NCBI GenBank assembly: GCA_963774405.1
Contig: CAVZEV010000008.1
Span: forward strand, 1-64,000
Length of the DNA stretch: 64,000 nt
Direction: 5' to 3'
DNA from: VRUE01 sp963774405
GTDB lineage: Bacteria > Actinomycetota > Thermoleophilia > Solirubrobacterales > 70-9
Below are positions 1-9,166 of this stretch, in pieces (within the stretch, counting starts at the first letter, position 1; each line of letters opens with the position of its first letter). Made by a program: the position numbers and the translations under genes. The notes beneath the pieces were generated by a model. That model saw only the letters and a program-made list of their open reading frames with translations, had not been told where the DNA came from and did not search any database.

Positions 1-249
1 ACGCTGCTCGAGGCCGCCGAGGAGACCCAGGCCCTTGTCACGGTCGAGGACCACTGGGCTGAGGGCGGCATCGGCGAGACCGTCGCCGGGGTGCTGGCCG
101 AAGCCGGCGCCCCGACCCGCCTCACCCGCCTCGCGGTCAGCGAGCGGCCGGGCAGCGGCCCGCCCGCCGACCTGCTCGCCGCGGCCGGCATCGACGCCGA
201 GCACATCGTCGCCGCCGCCGAGCGGGCGCTGCAGCCCGCGCAGGCCTAG
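1..249 (+). CDS. Transketolase, C-terminal fragment (cut by window start)
   Basis: The window opens inside this gene and 82 codons remain before TAG. The translation contains VTVEDHWAEGGIGETV and GIDAEHIV, the pattern of the transketolase C-terminal domain that follows the pyrimidine-binding domain. The enzyme transfers two-carbon ketol units in the pentose phosphate pathway with thiamine diphosphate. The ThDP-binding part lies outside the window, so a transketolase-like or DXP-synthase-type paralogue cannot be excluded. The next gene begins 52 bp downstream on the same strand. Confidence 0.8.
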   Translation, partial: TLLEAAEETQALVTVEDHWAEGGIGETVAGVLAEAGAPTRLTRLAVSERPGSGPPADLLAAAGIDAEHIVAAAERALQPAQA

Positions 250-301
250 AAGCACGCAGTCGTTTCTTGAAAAACCAAGCCACGTACCGTAGAACTGTGC
301 G

Positions 302-2566
302 GTGGCTCGGTTCAGGGAGACCGTGGCGACAGTCGCGCTTCTCTGCGCGACAGCGCTGATTACACCTGCTCACTCGGCGGCCTCGGGGCCGCCGCAGATC
401 GCCGCGGCCTGGGTCGAGCAGGTGACCAACTCCGGGGTCAAGATGAAGATGGAACTCAACCCCAACGGGTTGAGCACCGAATACTTCTTCGAATACATCA
501 CCGAAGCCGCCTACCAGGCCAACTCGCCCGCGGAACGCTTCGCGGGCGCGGTGAAGACGACCGTCGCGATGACGACGGCGACCACCTTCCTGACTGCCTC
601 GCCGACCCTGAACACCCCCCTGATCCCGGGCACCGTCTACCACTACCGACCGGTGGCGTCCAATGCCGACGGCGTCGCCGCGAACGAAGGCCTCGAGCAC
701 GTCTTCGTCACCAAGGAATCGGGTAGCCCCGTCGTCCTCCCCGACAACCGCGCCTGGGAGATGGTCTCGCCGGTCGACAAGGGCGGCGGGGCGATAGCGG
801 CGCCTGAAGAGCTCTTCGGCGGTGGCGATCTGCAGGCCTCCGCTGCCGGCGGCAGCGTCACCTACGGCTCCGGCACCGCATTTGGCGAAGCCGCCGGGGC
901 GGCGCCGGTGAGCCAGTACGTCTCCCGGCGTGAGCCGGCGGGGTGGGTCACGGAAAACGTCTCGCCGCCGCTCGAATCGGCCGCCTACGGCGATCACCCC
1001 GACGGTGCCCCCTATCGGCTGTTCTCGGCCGACCTCTCGCGCGCCCTGCTCTTCGGCGGCCTCGCTTGCCGGGGCGGGCTGGAAGGCTGCCCGGCGCCGA
1101 ACCAGCCGCTGCCGGGCAGCGGCGCCCCGGCCGGCTACATGGCCTATTACCTGCGACAGGCGGGTCAGCTCTCGTCCCTGCTCGGACCCGCCGACGTCGC
1201 CCACAGCGCGGTCTCGCCGCCCGCCTTCGAAGTCGCTCTCGCCGCCGCCGCTCCCGACCTCGCCCACGTCGTCGTCTTGAGCTGCGCCCAGCTGACCGCC
1301 GAGGCGAGCGAACTGCCCGACGGGCCGGGCCGGTGCGACCCCGCGGCGCAGAACCTCTACGAGACCTCGCCCGGCGGTCTCCGGGCGATCAACCTGCTTC
1401 CGGGCGATTCCACCGGCACGCCCGGCGCCTCGATCGCCGCGCCGATCGGTGCGGTCTCCGACGACGGGTCGCGGGTCTACTGGACGCTGGGCGGCAACCT
1501 CTACCTGCGCGAAGGCAGCCAGACGGTCGCGGTCGACGAATCGGTGGGAGGTGGCGGCACGTTCCAGCTCGCCTCCACGGACGGTGCCGTCGCCCTCTTC
1601 ACCAAGGCCGGTCATCTCTATCGCTTTACGCTCGGCGAAGGGGTGGTCGACCTGACGCCGGGAGGCGGCGTGCTCGGCGTGCTCGGCGCCTCTTCCAGCG
1701 CTGCCTACGTGTATTTCCAGGACGCGGCCGGGCTCGAGCTCTGGCACGGGGGGGCGATCGCGGCGGTCGCCGAAGCCGGCCCCGAAACTGCCCTTGCCAG
1801 CGACTACCCGCCCGCCGCCGCGACGGCCAGGGTCAGCCCGGACGGGCTCAGGCTCGTCTTTCTCTCGAAGCAGGCGCTGACCGAATTCGACAACGTCGAC
1901 GCGAACAGCAAGCAGCCCGACGCCGAGCTCTACGTCTTCGACGCGATCGCCTCGGGCTCCGAGCCGAGCCTCGTCTGCGCCTCCTGCAACCCGAGTGGCG
2001 AAAGGCCCGACGGACCCGCCTCGATACCCGGAGTCCTGGTCAACGGCAGCACTCGCGCCTATCGCCCCGAGGCCCTCTCCAACGACGGCTCCCGACTCTT
2101 CTTCGAAAGCGGCGACGCGATCTCGGACAAAGACACGAACGGCAAGACCGACGTCTACGAGTGGGAGGCAAACGGCACGGCGGGCTGTGCGCGCGAGTTC
2201 GGCTGCGTCGCGCCGATCTCCAGCGTCACCGGCGCCGGCGCCACCTTTGTCGACGCCTCCGCCGACGCGACCGACGTCTTCTTCCTCACCCCGTCCTCGC
2301 TGGTCAGCGCCGATCCTGGATCGGTCGACCTCTATGACGCCCGCGTCAACGGTGGCGGGCCGGCTCCCGTGGAACCGATCGTCTGCGTCGGCGACAACTG
2401 CCAGCCCCTGCCCTCCGAACCCGAAGACCCGACGCCGGGGACCCTCGTGCCGAACCCCGGCAATCCCCCCCTGCGCATATTCGGGCCGAGGAAGAAGAAG
2501 AAGCACAAGTTGCGCCGGCACAGGCACCATCGCAAGCACCGGCACGCGGGGCGGAGGGGACGATGA
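302..2566 (+). CDS. Exported PD40/TolB-like beta-propeller protein with basic C-terminal tail
   Basis: GTG start; 754 aa. The N-terminus is a Sec-type signal peptide (VALLCATALITPAHSAA). It is followed by a fibronectin-III-like module (about residues 30-140, with STEYFFEY and YHYRPVASNADG) and then WD40-like PD40 blades (VSPDGLRLVF, LSNDGSRLFFESGD, SDDGSRVYW). The last 25 or so residues are almost entirely Lys, Arg and His. The stop overlaps the next start as ATGA, so this is the first gene of a three-gene exported-protein operon. Function is unknown; the propeller suggests extracellular or cell-envelope binding. The tail could contact anionic wall polymers (inference). Confidence 0.75.
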   Translation: MARFRETVATVALLCATALITPAHSAASGPPQIAAAWVEQVTNSGVKMKMELNPNGLSTEYFFEYITEAAYQANSPAERFAGAVKTTVAMTTATTFLTASPTLNTPLIPGTVYHYRPVASNADGVAANEGLEHVFVTKESGSPVVLPDNRAWEMVSPVDKGGGAIAAPEELFGGGDLQASAAGGSVTYGSGTAFGEAAGAAPVSQYVSRREPAGWVTENVSPPLESAAYGDHPDGAPYRLFSADLSRALLFGGLACRGGLEGCPAPNQPLPGSGAPAGYMAYYLRQAGQLSSLLGPADVAHSAVSPPAFEVALAAAAPDLAHVVVLSCAQLTAEASELPDGPGRCDPAAQNLYETSPGGLRAINLLPGDSTGTPGASIAAPIGAVSDDGSRVYWTLGGNLYLREGSQTVAVDESVGGGGTFQLASTDGAVALFTKAGHLYRFTLGEGVVDLTPGGGVLGVLGASSSAAYVYFQDAAGLELWHGGAIAAVAEAGPETALASDYPPAAATARVSPDGLRLVFLSKQALTEFDNVDANSKQPDAELYVFDAIASGSEPSLVCASCNPSGERPDGPASIPGVLVNGSTRAYRPEALSNDGSRLFFESGDAISDKDTNGKTDVYEWEANGTAGCAREFGCVAPISSVTGAGATFVDASADATDVFFLTPSSLVSADPGSVDLYDARVNGGGPAPVEPIVCVGDNCQPLPSEPEDPTPGTLVPNPGNPPLRIFGPRKKKKHKLRRHRHHRKHRHAGRRGR

Positions 2567-5427
2567 GGCGCCCCGCGGTTGCCGTGCTCGCGGCACTCGC
2601 CCTGGCCCTCGCCGTGCCGGCCGGCGCCTCGGCCTTCGATTTCCTCCCCGGCAGCGCCGGCTTCGACGCCAACGTCTACGCCGAAGGCGGCGGCCCCGCC
2701 ACCCAGGCCGGCTCCCACCCCCTGGCGCTTACCCTCGACCTCAACTTCAAGACGGCGGGCGGCGGGCCGTTCAGCGAAGGCGACCTGCGCAACCTCAGCC
2801 TCGAAATGCCGCCGGGGCTGATCGAAAACCCGACCGCGATCGCGACCGGCGAATGCTCCGCGCTCGCTTTCGAGACGCCCCGCGTGTCGCCCTGGGAAGA
2901 AGGCCTCTCCGGCGAGAGCTGCCCCGACGACGCCCAGGTCGGGGTCGTGACCGTGCGCTCGTCCTTCGCCGGCGGCGCGACCCGGACCTTCGGCCTCTTC
3001 AACGTCGCCGCCCCGCCGGGGGCGCCCTCGGAGCTCGGCTTCAGTCCCTACGGGGCCCCGATCATCCTGGTGCCGTCGATTCGCCAGGCCGACGGCCAGT
3101 ACGGCATCACCCTGAAGGCCAAGAACGTATCCCAGCTGCTCGACCTCACCGGCTTGACGCTGACGATCTGGGGCGTGCCCTGGTCGGTGATCCACAACGA
3201 ACAGCGCGGCAACTGCCTCAACGAGGCCGAACCGGCGTTCGGCTGGGCCAAATGCTCGGTCGGGCCGCCGGGCAATGTCGGCAGCGAACCGCATGCCTAC
3301 CTGACACTCCCCACCTCCTGCGAAGAGCCGCTCGATTTCGGCGCCACGGCCGAGTCGTGGCAAGCGGGCGAACCGCAGCCCGAACCTCGGACGACGTCGG
3401 GCAAGCCGACGCTGAAAGGCTGTGAGAAACTCGAATTCAAACCGCGTGCGACGGCGCTGCTGAGCGATCCGCACGCTTCCTCTCCATCCGGCTACACCTT
3501 CGACATCGAGGTCGACACGAGCGGTGTCGTCGAGCCCGAATGCGCGCCCGAAGAAGGCGGCGGCAGCACCGGCTGCGCTCCGCCGCCGGTGCGTAAGGCC
3601 GTCGTCACCCTGCCCAAGGGGGTGACGATCAATCCCTCGGTCGGCTCGGGGCTGGGCGTCTGCACGCCCGACCAGTACAGCGCCGAGACGCCGAGCTCGC
3701 CGTTTGGGGCGGGCTGTCCCAGTCAGTCGAAGATCGGGGGATTCAGCGTCAAGAGCCCGATCGTCACCGGTCCGATCGAAGGCAACGTCTTCCTCGCCGC
3801 GCCGTACCAGAATCCCTTCCACAGCCTGATCGCCGTCTACCTCGTCGCCAAGTCGATCCAGCGGGGGATCCTGGTCAAGGTGGCCGGCGAGCTGAGGCCC
3901 GATCCGAGCACCGGCAGCCTCACCGCGACCTTCGACGACCTGCCCCAGCTGCCCTACTCGGACCTGCAGATTCACTTTCGCGAAGGCCAGCGCAGCCCGC
4001 TGGCGACGCCGCCCGTCTGCGGGCCGCTCTCGACCGAGGTCGATTTCACCCCCTGGCGAGGGCCGGCCGCTGCTCACAGCTCGCTGCCGACCGCGATCGG
4101 CGCGGGGGTGGGGGGCGGGCCCTGTCCCGTGGGCCTGGCGCCGTTTGCGCCCCAGGCCAAAGGCGGCACGCTCAACTCACGCGCCGGTGCCTACTCGCCG
4201 TTCTACCTGCACCTGTCGCGAAGCGTCACCGAACAGGAGTTCACTTCCTACTCGGCCGAGTTTCCGCCCGGATTGTTGGGCCGGATCGCCGGCGTTCCCT
4301 ACTGCCCGGAGGCCGACATCGAAGCGGCCCGTCGCAACTCCGGCGTGACCGAGCGCGACCATCCCTCCTGTCCCGCAGCGAGCCTGATCGGCCATACCTA
4401 CTCCGGCTACGGGGTCGGCTCGGTCCTCGCCTACGCGCCGGGCAACCTCTACCTCGCCGGGCCCTACCGCGGCTCGTCCTTCTCGGTGGTGGCGATCGAC
4501 TCCGCCCTGGTCGGGCCCTTCGACCTCGGCACGGTGATCGTGCGCTCGGCGGTGCGCATCGACCCCGAGACCACCCAGGCCTCGATCGACGCGACCGGCA
4601 CCGACCCGATCCCCCACATCATCGACGGGGTGCCGATCCACCTGCGCGACATTCGCGCATATATCGACCGCCCCGGCTTCACGCTCAACCCGACCAGCTG
4701 CGAAAAGCTCACCGTGGCCTCGGCGATGAACGGCGCCGGCCTGCGCTTCGGCGATCCCTCCGACGACACCCTGGCCACGGCGACGGCCCCCTTCCAGGCC
4801 TTCGACTGCGCCTCGCTCGACTTCAAGCCGCGGATCGCGCTGAAGATGAAGGGGGCGACCAAGCGCGGCGGCTACCCCTCGCTGCGGGTGACCGTGCGAC
4901 CGCGCCCCGGCGACGCCAACATCGCCAAGTCCCAGGTGACGCTGCCGAGCTCGATCTTCCTCGACCAGGGCCACATCAGGACGATCTGCACCCGCGCCCG
5001 GTTCGCCGCCCACGCTTGCCCGCGGGGATCGGTCTACGGCCACGTGCGCGCCTTCACGCCGCTGCTCGAAGCCCCAATGGAAGGCCCCGCGATCCTGCGC
5101 TCCTCCTCCCACACCCTGCCCGACCTCGTCTTCGTGCTGCGTGGGCACGGGGTCGAGGTCGACGTCGCCGGACGCATCGACTCCTCCAAAGGGGGAATCC
5201 GCGGCACCTTCCCGGCGATCCCCGACGCGCCGGTGAGCAAGTTCGTGCTGAGGATGAAGGCCGGAAAGCACGGCGTGCTCGTCAACGCCGAAAACCTCTG
5301 CAGACGGAGGCAGCTCGCGACCGCCCGGTTCGTTGGGCACGCCAACCGTGGCTGGCGCCTGCACCCGCAGTTGAAGGCCGAATGCAAGAAGAAGAAAAAG
5401 AAGAGGAAGAAGGGGAGGGCTCGATGA
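2563..5427 (+). CDS. Large exported protein of unknown function, lysine-rich C-terminus
   Basis: ATG start overlapping the upstream stop (ATGA); 954 aa. The signal peptide is AVLAALALALAVPAGASAF. The mature part is rich in short beta-strand-like stretches with spaced Cys residues. It repeats a theme of the type LPKGVTINPSVGSGLGVC and LPSSIFLDQGHIRTIC, in which a strand ends in Cys. I do not recognise a named domain. The protein ends in a run of lysines and arginines after a Cys, like the tail of the gene upstream. Its stop overlaps the next gene's ATG, so co-translation is likely. Confidence 0.7.
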   Translation: MRRPAVAVLAALALALAVPAGASAFDFLPGSAGFDANVYAEGGGPATQAGSHPLALTLDLNFKTAGGGPFSEGDLRNLSLEMPPGLIENPTAIATGECSALAFETPRVSPWEEGLSGESCPDDAQVGVVTVRSSFAGGATRTFGLFNVAAPPGAPSELGFSPYGAPIILVPSIRQADGQYGITLKAKNVSQLLDLTGLTLTIWGVPWSVIHNEQRGNCLNEAEPAFGWAKCSVGPPGNVGSEPHAYLTLPTSCEEPLDFGATAESWQAGEPQPEPRTTSGKPTLKGCEKLEFKPRATALLSDPHASSPSGYTFDIEVDTSGVVEPECAPEEGGGSTGCAPPPVRKAVVTLPKGVTINPSVGSGLGVCTPDQYSAETPSSPFGAGCPSQSKIGGFSVKSPIVTGPIEGNVFLAAPYQNPFHSLIAVYLVAKSIQRGILVKVAGELRPDPSTGSLTATFDDLPQLPYSDLQIHFREGQRSPLATPPVCGPLSTEVDFTPWRGPAAAHSSLPTAIGAGVGGGPCPVGLAPFAPQAKGGTLNSRAGAYSPFYLHLSRSVTEQEFTSYSAEFPPGLLGRIAGVPYCPEADIEAARRNSGVTERDHPSCPAASLIGHTYSGYGVGSVLAYAPGNLYLAGPYRGSSFSVVAIDSALVGPFDLGTVIVRSAVRIDPETTQASIDATGTDPIPHIIDGVPIHLRDIRAYIDRPGFTLNPTSCEKLTVASAMNGAGLRFGDPSDDTLATATAPFQAFDCASLDFKPRIALKMKGATKRGGYPSLRVTVRPRPGDANIAKSQVTLPSSIFLDQGHIRTICTRARFAAHACPRGSVYGHVRAFTPLLEAPMEGPAILRSSSHTLPDLVFVLRGHGVEVDVAGRIDSSKGGIRGTFPAIPDAPVSKFVLRMKAGKHGVLVNAENLCRRRQLATARFVGHANRGWRLHPQLKAECKKKKKKRKKGRAR

Positions 5428-7280
5428 GGGTGAGGGCAGCGATCTGGACTCTCGTCGCGGCGCTGGCGGCCGGGCTTGCGCTCGGGGCCGTCGATGCGTC
5501 GGCCTACCGAGAACCGCTGGTGCGGGACGGCAGTCCAAAAGGTGAAGAAGACTGGCTGTCCGCGAAAGAGCTCGCCCATGTTCCCCACGGCCAGCTCGAA
5601 GGCGCCTGTGGGGTCGCGGTCTCGCCCTCCACGGAGGGTCTTGCGGTCTCTGACTACTACCACCGCGCGATCCACTTCTTCACCGCCAACGGCACCTTTC
5701 TCTCATCCCTGTCGCTCGCCGGCGGTGACCCGCTCGCGGTGGAGATCAACGAACAGGACGCGATCTGCGGACTCGCCGAGGACTCGGCGAGTCAGCTCTA
5801 CGGCAACGAATTCCACCAGGCCGTCGTGCGCCTGCCCGGCGAAGAAGTGGTCGACTCGGGGCACTCGACCGGAGTCGCGGTGGACAGCGCCGGCAACCTC
5901 TACGTCGACGATCGCACCTACGTGGCGGTCTACGACGCCCCGGTCGAACCCGGCGAGGAAGCCGCCGAAAGGATCGGCGAAGGCAGCCTCGGCGAGGGCT
6001 ACGGGATCGCCGTCGACTCCGAATCGGGCAGGATCTACGTCCCGGACGCGAGCGACGAGACGGTCAAGGTCTTCGAGCGGGGCGTGGCCGGCCCGGTGGA
6101 CACGATCGCCGGCCCGGCCGGGAAACCGAGCTTCAACTCGCTGTTCAACGCCTCGGTCGCGGTCGACGAGAGCTCGACCCTCGGGCGGGGGCACCTGCTC
6201 GTCGTCGACGACCTCCAGCCTCTGCGCCGGCGCCCCCGGGCCGCCGTCTATGAGTTCAACTCGAGCGGCACCTACCTCGACGTGCTGCAGGCTCGCAGCG
6301 TCGGCCCCCCCGGCGAAAAGGTCGAAGGACCGATCTTCGGCGAACCATCGGGGATCGCGGTCGACTCGAAAAGCGGCGAACTGCTCGTCACCACCGGTAA
6401 CAGCGAAGAGTCGAACGTGGTGGCCTACGGGCCCTACAAAGCGACGGCCCCGGCCACGGCGGCCCCCGCGGGCGAAGCGGCGGGGTCCGGCAGCGGGGCG
6501 GTCGCCGCGCGGCTGGGCCCGGTCGCCGGGCCGCGGCCGAGCGCCGCCGCGCAGCGGGGCGGCTCCGAAGCGGTGATCGTGCGGCGCGGCCCGGTGCAGG
6601 TCAGGTTCGACGGAAAGCTGGCGCCGAGGCGGCTGCCCCGTCGCGGATCGGCGCCCGTCGGGATCGCCATCGACGCGCGCATCTCGGCCACCGGCAAGGG
6701 CGCTCCGCCGCAGCTGCGGCGGATCTCGATCGCGATCAACCGCAATGGCCATTTCGCCTCCAGGGGCCTGCCCGCCTGCCGGGTCGACCAGATCCAGCCG
6801 TCCACCACCGCGGGCGCCCTGGCGGCCTGCGGCCCCGCGCTGGTCGGCGAAGGACATTTCTCCGCCGACGTCAAGCTGCCCGAGCAGTCGCCCTTTCCCT
6901 CGGCGGGCAAGGCCCTCGCCTTCAACGGCAAGGTCAACGGCCGGCCGGCGATCCTCGCCCACATCTACGGCACCCAGCCGGCGCCCACCTCCGCCGTGCT
7001 GCCGTTCGTGCTCCGCGACGGGCACGGCACCTACGGCACGACGCTGGAAGCCTCGCTGCCGCAGGCGACCGGCAACTGGGGCTACGTCACCGGCCTGCGG
7101 ATGAACCTGCGCCGCCGCTTCAGCTATCGGGGCAGGGCGCGCAGCTACCTCAGCGCCGGCTGCCCCGCTCCAGCCGGCTTCTCCGGCGCGACCTTCCCGT
7201 TGGCCCGCACCCGCTTCGCCTTTGCCGGTGGCCCGAACCTGGTCTCGGTGCTGACCCGCAGCTGCAAGGCCCGCGGTTGA
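5424..7280 (+). CDS. Exported NHL-repeat beta-propeller protein
   Basis: I chose the ATG at 5424 because it overlaps the upstream stop (ATGA) and starts a clean signal peptide (AAIWTLVAALAAGLALGAVDASAY). Longer in-frame extensions into the upstream gene have no signal peptide. The product is 618 aa. Residues of about 40-330 carry NHL/SMP-30-like blades (GVAVDSAGNLYVDD, GIAVDSESGRIYVPDAS, GIAVDSKSGELLVTTG). An Ala/Pro/Gly linker and a C-terminal beta-rich domain with three Cys follow. It is the third gene of the exported-protein operon and lacks the basic tail of the other two. The ligand is unknown. Confidence 0.75.
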   Translation: MRVRAAIWTLVAALAAGLALGAVDASAYREPLVRDGSPKGEEDWLSAKELAHVPHGQLEGACGVAVSPSTEGLAVSDYYHRAIHFFTANGTFLSSLSLAGGDPLAVEINEQDAICGLAEDSASQLYGNEFHQAVVRLPGEEVVDSGHSTGVAVDSAGNLYVDDRTYVAVYDAPVEPGEEAAERIGEGSLGEGYGIAVDSESGRIYVPDASDETVKVFERGVAGPVDTIAGPAGKPSFNSLFNASVAVDESSTLGRGHLLVVDDLQPLRRRPRAAVYEFNSSGTYLDVLQARSVGPPGEKVEGPIFGEPSGIAVDSKSGELLVTTGNSEESNVVAYGPYKATAPATAAPAGEAAGSGSGAVAARLGPVAGPRPSAAAQRGGSEAVIVRRGPVQVRFDGKLAPRRLPRRGSAPVGIAIDARISATGKGAPPQLRRISIAINRNGHFASRGLPACRVDQIQPSTTAGALAACGPALVGEGHFSADVKLPEQSPFPSAGKALAFNGKVNGRPAILAHIYGTQPAPTSAVLPFVLRDGHGTYGTTLEASLPQATGNWGYVTGLRMNLRRRFSYRGRARSYLSAGCPAPAGFSGATFPLARTRFAFAGGPNLVSVLTRSCKARG

Positions 7281-7392
7281 ATATAAATTTCTGCTAACAC
7301 TTCGCTAGCCTGTCGCTCACTTCCTTTGGGCGCAGAATTGCGCCGCCGGCGGGGCGCAGGAGTCACCCTGTACTCGCAGAAGGTCCGCGGGC

Positions 7393-8232
7393 ATGGCCAG
7401 ATTGAGAAAGCGAAAGACGGGCGGCTCCGAGGAGCCGCAGCGACGGCGGCCGGGAGGCAAGCCGATCATCGAGCTGCGCGACGTGACCAAGGTCTACCCG
7501 GGCGGCCACATGGCGCTCGACCGGGTCTCGCTGGCCGTCGACCGCGGCGAGTTCGTCTTCCTCGTCGGCCCGACCGGCTGCGGCAAGTCGACCCTGATCA
7601 AGACGCTGATCCGCGACGAGAAGGCCACCGACGGCGTCGTCCGCATCGCCGGCCGCGACATCGGGGCGATGCCGGAGAAGAAGATCCCGCAGCTGCGGCG
7701 CAACATCGGCACCGTCTTCCAGGACTTCAAGCTGCTGCCCGACCGCACCGTCTACGACAACGTCGCCTACGCGCTGCAGGTGATCGGCGCCTCGCGGGCC
7801 CAGATCCGCGCCCAGGTGCCCGAGATCCTGCGCCTGGTCGGCCTCTCGACCAAGCTGCGCAGCTTCCCCGACCAGCTCTCCGGCGGCGAGCAGCAGCGCG
7901 TCTCGATCGCCCGCGCCTTCGTCAACCACCCGCCGCTGCTGCTCGCCGACGAGCCCAGCGGCAACCTCGACCCGGTCACCTCGATCGGGGTGATGCAGCT
8001 GCTCTACCGGATCAACAAGACCGGCACGACCGTCGTCGTCGTCACCCACGACCGCGAGATGGTCGACAACATGCGCCGCCGCGTGATCGAGCTGTATGAG
8101 GGCCGCGTCGTCCGCGACGAGGTCTCGGGCGGCTACACCGAGGAGTCGACGACCGAGTTCGGCGTGCGCATGCGGGCCGAGATGGGCGTCGCCCCCGAGG
8201 GCCAGACCAACGGACACGACGCGCTGATCTAG
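7393..8232 (+). CDS. ftsE: Cell-division ABC ATPase FtsE
   Basis: 279 aa with Walker A GPTGCGKST, Q-loop VFQDFKLLPDRTVYDNV, ABC signature LSGGEQQR and Walker B LLLADEPSGNLDP. The DFKLLPDRTV segment is typical of FtsE. It pairs with FtsX at the membrane, and in actinobacteria the pair activates peptidoglycan hydrolases during division. About 23 basic residues precede the usual FtsE start. AGAAGG upstream of the ATG is a plausible ribosome site. The stop directly abuts the ftsX ATG, so the two are one transcription unit. Confidence 0.95.
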   Translation: MARLRKRKTGGSEEPQRRRPGGKPIIELRDVTKVYPGGHMALDRVSLAVDRGEFVFLVGPTGCGKSTLIKTLIRDEKATDGVVRIAGRDIGAMPEKKIPQLRRNIGTVFQDFKLLPDRTVYDNVAYALQVIGASRAQIRAQVPEILRLVGLSTKLRSFPDQLSGGEQQRVSIARAFVNHPPLLLADEPSGNLDPVTSIGVMQLLYRINKTGTTVVVVTHDREMVDNMRRRVIELYEGRVVRDEVSGGYTEESTTEFGVRMRAEMGVAPEGQTNGHDALI

Positions 8233-9150
8233 ATGTCGCGATTCCTCTTCTTCACCCAGGAGGCGTTCCGCGCCCTGCGCCGCAACGGCGCCCCGAGCAT
8301 GGCGGCGATCGTCACCACGGTCACCACCGTGATCCTGCTCGGCGTGCTGATCCCGGTCTTCCAGACCACGCAGGCGAAGAGCGAATCGGTGCGCGAAAGC
8401 CTCGAGTTCCGGGTGGCGCTCTACGACGACGCGACGCGAGGAGAAATCAACGCCCTCGAGCGCAAGCTGCAGCAGATCCCCCACGTCGCCTCGGTCGAGT
8501 TCATCACCAAGGCCGAGGCCCTGCACGAACTCGAAAAGGACCTGGGCAAGAACAAGAGCGAAGACCTGCTCGCGCAGCTGCACGACAACCCGCTGCCGGC
8601 CAACTTCCAGATCAAGGCCGACGATGCGAGCAACCTCGACGCGGTCCGCGCCGCGGTCACGCCGCCGGGCCCCAACGGCAAGCCGAAGCCGATCTCGCCG
8701 ATCATCCAGGACGTCTTCGATCGCCAGCAGGAGTCCCAGCAGATCGAGCAGGTGACCAGCGCCCTGAAGATCGTCCTGACCGTGATCACGGCACTCTTGA
8801 TCCTCGCCTCGCTGATGCTGGTCGGCAACACGATCCGGCTCTCGATCTACACCCGCCGCCGCGAGGTCGAGGTGATGCGGCTGGTCGGCGCGACCCGCTG
8901 GTTCATCCGCTGGCCCTTCATGATCGAGGGCGTCGTCGTCGGCTTCGCGGGCGGCCTGATCGCCATACTTATCCTGTGGCTGGGCAAGATCACGATCGTC
9001 GACCCGTTGAGCAGCACCTTCTCCTTCCTCGCGGCGCAGAACAACAGCACCCTCTCCTTTCCCGCTCTGGTGGCGATCCTCTTCGCCGCCTCGGTGCTGG
9101 TCTCCGCGATCGGCTCGGGGGTTACCCTGCGCCGCTTCCTGAAGGTCTAG
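8233..9150 (+). CDS. ftsX: Cell-division permease FtsX
   Basis: 305 aa, starting on the base after the ftsE stop. The layout fits FtsX. A short cytoplasmic N-terminus (FFTQEAFRALRRNG) is followed by TM1 near residues 25-45, then an extracellular domain of about 130 residues. That domain carries the FtsX signature of paired VASVEFITKAEAL and LPANFQIK. Three further TM segments and RRREVEVMRLVGATRWFIR follow. It transmits FtsE ATPase state to periplasmic or wall hydrolases. The S41 protease 16 bp downstream is probably co-transcribed. Confidence 0.95.
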   Translation: MSRFLFFTQEAFRALRRNGAPSMAAIVTTVTTVILLGVLIPVFQTTQAKSESVRESLEFRVALYDDATRGEINALERKLQQIPHVASVEFITKAEALHELEKDLGKNKSEDLLAQLHDNPLPANFQIKADDASNLDAVRAAVTPPGPNGKPKPISPIIQDVFDRQQESQQIEQVTSALKIVLTVITALLILASLMLVGNTIRLSIYTRRREVEVMRLVGATRWFIRWPFMIEGVVVGFAGGLIAILILWLGKITIVDPLSSTFSFLAAQNNSTLSFPALVAILFAASVLVSAIGSGVTLRRFLKV

Positions 9151-9166
9151 ACGGGCTGAGCGCCGC

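Noticed and set aside
137..2596. An 819-aa minus-strand open frame opposite the first propeller gene (and similar long antisense frames throughout)
   Set aside because: High G+C removes stop codons; the translations are Arg/Gly/Asp-rich with no domains, while the opposite strand carries signal peptides and blades.
5016..5423. Upstream extension of the NHL gene
   Set aside because: It reads antisense-like Arg/Pro sequence within the previous gene; ATG 5424 has the signal peptide and ATGA overlap.
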